Positions 61,986 through 64,000 of a DNA stretch of 64,000 nt are shown piece by piece. The stretch lies in the NCBI GenBank assembly GCA_009823505.1, contig VZQC01005680.1, positions 3,604,880 through 3,668,879 of the forward strand. Reading direction: 5' to 3'. Source of the DNA: Rhizomys pruinosus. Lineage: Eukaryota > Chordata > Mammalia > Rodentia > Spalacidae. The notes beneath the pieces are model-generated. The model ran no database searches. It was not told the origin of the DNA and saw nothing but the letters and a program-made list of their open reading frames with translations. Both the position numbers and the translations under genes were made by a program. How positions within the stretch are numbered: the stretch's first letter is position 1; each line of letters starts with the position of its first letter.

Positions 61986-62220
61986 AATAAAAAGAAAAAA
62001 AAAAAAAAGAATCCTCCCTCCTTTTCTCTCCTTTTTCTGTCTTTTCTTCCTATCTAATACAGAGTCTTTATATGAAGCCCATGCTTGTTGAAAGATTTTA
62101 AGCAAGGTTAGCTATAGGGAAAGTCTGCATTCAGGGTGGTTGGCTCTGGCTCTCTGGGCAAGGCAGATTAGATAGACAGTGAGACCCATGTAGAGGCTCT
62201 CCTGGGAATGCTCGAGACAG
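61986..62220. other. transition back to normal-looking sequence
   Basis: A-run, a CCTT/TTTTCT pyrimidine stretch and then ordinary unique sequence from about 62,055. Confidence 0.5.
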
Positions 62221-62221
62221 T

Positions 62222-62372
62222 CTGCCAGGCATCGTGGTTCATGCTTGTTTTCTCAGCAATGAGGTTGAGACAGGAGGATCATCACAAGTTTATGACTAGT
62301 TATGGCTACAGCATGAATTGCAGAGCAGCTTGCACTGCAGAGTGAGATCCTGTGTCTCAAAACCACACACGC
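62222..62372 (+). mobile_element. B1-like SINE, old
   Basis: GCCAGGCATCGTGGTTCATG, GTTGAGACAGGAGGATCATC, GAGTGAGATCCTGTGTCTCA. Confidence 0.75.
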
Positions 62373-62374
62373 TG

Positions 62375-62565
62375 GGCTGGAGCAATGGCTCAGGGCCATT
62401 GCTGCACCTGCTGCTCTTGCAGCGGGTCTGACTTTGTTTCCCAGCACCCACATCTACCAATTCACGACAGGGGATCTGATGCCTTCTTCTGGCCTCTGTA
62501 GTCACCTGCACTCATGTTACACACACGCAAGCGCGCGCACACACACACACACACACACTCTAGAT
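62375..62565 (+). mobile_element. B3-type SINE
   Basis: GGGCTGGAGCAATGGCTCAG, CCAGCACCCACATCTACCAA, TTCTTCTGGCCTCTGTAGTC and a CACACA tail. Confidence 0.82.
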
Positions 62566-62594
62566 AAAGGCTGTGACAGTAGGAAGGAGCTTAT

Positions 62595-62596
62595 GA

Positions 62597-62634
<38 letters not shown>
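62595..62634. repeat. (TA)n microsatellite
   Basis: Nearly pure TA; copy B of the duplicated block starts directly after. Confidence 0.93.
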
Positions 62635-62636
<2 letters not shown>

Positions 62637-64000
62637 GTATCATTATTTATTATATCTATATCTGTCTATATATATAAACACATAGCTAGATAACCCTGTT
62701 TGAACTCCCATTGTAAAACCCTATCTGCCAGTGAAAGCTGATTTTGGATAATTTTCAGGTCTTCCTTTAGCAGTGTGTTTTGGTTACTAATCACAGCTCC
62801 CATCTACTGAGCCAAGCACATGCCTCATTTAATTTAATCTGCACAGACAGCCCTGTACTGTTGACCCAAACATCTTTTTCTTGGAGGACACCAAGACTCA
62901 GAGAGGTTCCTATTTGCCCAGGGCCATGCAAGATTCATCTCCCAACAGAATTCTTTCCCCAGCTCACACTTTTGGCCCTGGCTGCACTGCTCCGTCTTCC
63001 ACAGGGATGCACATCTTCTGTGGTACTGTGCTGGGTTGCGGTGTTTACGTCTCGCTGAGTAGGCAGCCTTCTTCCCTGTTAACTTCCATCTGAACTGTTG
63101 ACTCTGTTCGCTTGCTGCGTTGCTCTGTTTCGTTCAGATCAGCTTGTTCCTTTCTCAAAGCCAACGTATTTGCACAAAAGCAGCAAGGAGCCCAAAGATT
63201 GCTGAATATTTAACAATCACAGGCAAGGAGCCACGATAGCCAAGAACACTTGAAACATGACCCAGAGGAGAGCAGAGGGCGGGGAGCTAGGAGAGGAGGA
63301 AGAGAGAGACAAGGAGGCCTCAGCACACTGCTGGCCAGGGAGCTGTCAACAGGGCGGTTCTCATGAGCACAAACCAGCAAAGTGTTTGGCTCAGAGGAAG
63401 CTACCCAGCACTGCTGTGGCCCAAATCTGCCTCCTTTATGTAGGAGGTGAATGGCTGAAAGTCCCTGACACAAATCACAGGGAGAGTCCTACTGAGAGTC
63501 TACCTGTGAATTTGTAATCCTCTCTTTCCCAAAGTAAGTTTACCAACCTGAGACTCTCAGCAACCAGGTACTGGAGCTCCCACATCCTGTAGGATGGACA
63601 TTAACTAAAGAGCCAAACCTTTTCCTTCCCCTGGCTCCCAGGAATCAGACAACTGCAAGCACGTACTCAGGGCTGCTGCTCATCGACTACCAGACATCCG
63701 ACCTCTTCCCTTGATTCTCTGAAGCTTTAAAGGGGATCTTCATTTTCCCCCATGGGCTGAGCACTCCTGAATCCCCATCATGCTATCTTTCTGATTATGA
63801 CATTAATAACTCTCCCAATTAATCTCCTACCCAAAAGAATAATCCACCTCAATGTCCCCCTTGAACCCTCACACTGAGACTTGCAAGTCCCGTATGGCCA
63901 GAACAGAAGAACAAATGCTTTGCTTATAATGTGAATTTTGGATCCCAGTTTTCTGGGACTTTTTTGTTTTGAGCCGGGCATCAATTTTTTTCTTCTGCTG
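62635..64000 (+). repeat. duplicated block, copy B
   Basis: From ATAGTTGTATCATTATTTAT onward it repeats copy A and runs to the window end. In the middle it differs from copy A mainly by small indels (for example copy A CACGGGGGGAGGGGAAAAGA is much shorter here). Confidence 0.93.

Noticed and set aside
61449..62105. Pair of 200-residue open frames on opposite strands
   Set aside because: They are produced by an A/G-biased, error-rich tract. Strong Arg/Lys bias on one strand and Ser/Leu/Phe on the other is what purine-biased noise gives.
1..64000. CRISPR array, prokaryotic operon, phage or plasmid features
   Set aside because: The tandem repeats here are microsatellites, minisatellites and SINE-derived arrays without uniform spacers. 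The window is plainly mammalian nuclear DNA.

Overview
The window is ordinary rodent nuclear DNA. It is packed with SINEs of the B1, B2, B3, B4/RSINE1 and ID types, along with microsatellites, a LINE-1 3' end, LTR-like fragments and old rodent mid-repetitive elements. I found no protein-coding gene, exon or processed mRNA copy I could support. Nearly all open frames are short and lie in SINEs, (CA)n/(GT)n tracts or antisense repeat. The SINE mix points to a muroid rodent. The youngest B2 copies (with an extra CTCCTGGAATTGGAG-type segment) and the B1 3' end (GGGGCTACAGGGAGACCCTG) do not match the mouse or rat consensus as I know them, so a muroid other than Mus or Rattus is likely; I cannot name the species. 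No tools were run, so all repeat edges are approximate unless a target-site duplication (TSD) is quoted.

Layout. From 1 to 27.6 kb: SINE-rich intergenic or intronic sequence with repeated copies of one mid-repetitive family (called R1 here), two ID-like tandem clusters near 2.1-3.4 kb and a third near 24.3 kb, a nested SINE cluster at 10.8-11.8 kb, a 19-bp minisatellite that grew inside a B1 (19.1 kb) and two B1s inserted one after the other at one target (24.6-25.0 kb). At 27.85-28.02 kb: a full-length U1 snRNA retrocopy on the minus strand with a 13-bp TSD. From 28 to 49 kb: more SINEs, five of the eight young B2 copies, a composite element with an internal direct repeat (32.1-33.6 kb), LTR-like fragments (38.1-38.7, 41.9-42.3 and 45.2-45.6 kb) and a few repeat-poor blocks that may hold conserved non-coding elements (23.4-24.2 and 37.1-37.6 kb). 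From 49.5 to 50.8 kb: the 3' end of a LINE-1 with an inverted piece. From 52.0 to 53.0 kb: an (ATCT)n array split by an R1 element, ending at a single N.

The most unusual part is 52.97 kb to the end. About 1.4 kb directly after the N (52,977-54,390) recurs at 62,635-64,000 in the same orientation, differing mostly by one- or two-base indels. The roughly 7-8 kb between looks like poorly corrected long-read sequence: a recognisable but badly scrambled young B2 at 56.1 kb, a scrambled R1-type copy at 54.7 kb, and long A/C-, C/T- and A/G-biased stretches. I read this as an uncorrected gap fill with a false duplication, not as new biology.

No genes act together here. What the window records is retrotransposition history (nested insertions, TSDs, a U1 retrocopy), tandem-repeat birth, and an assembly defect.
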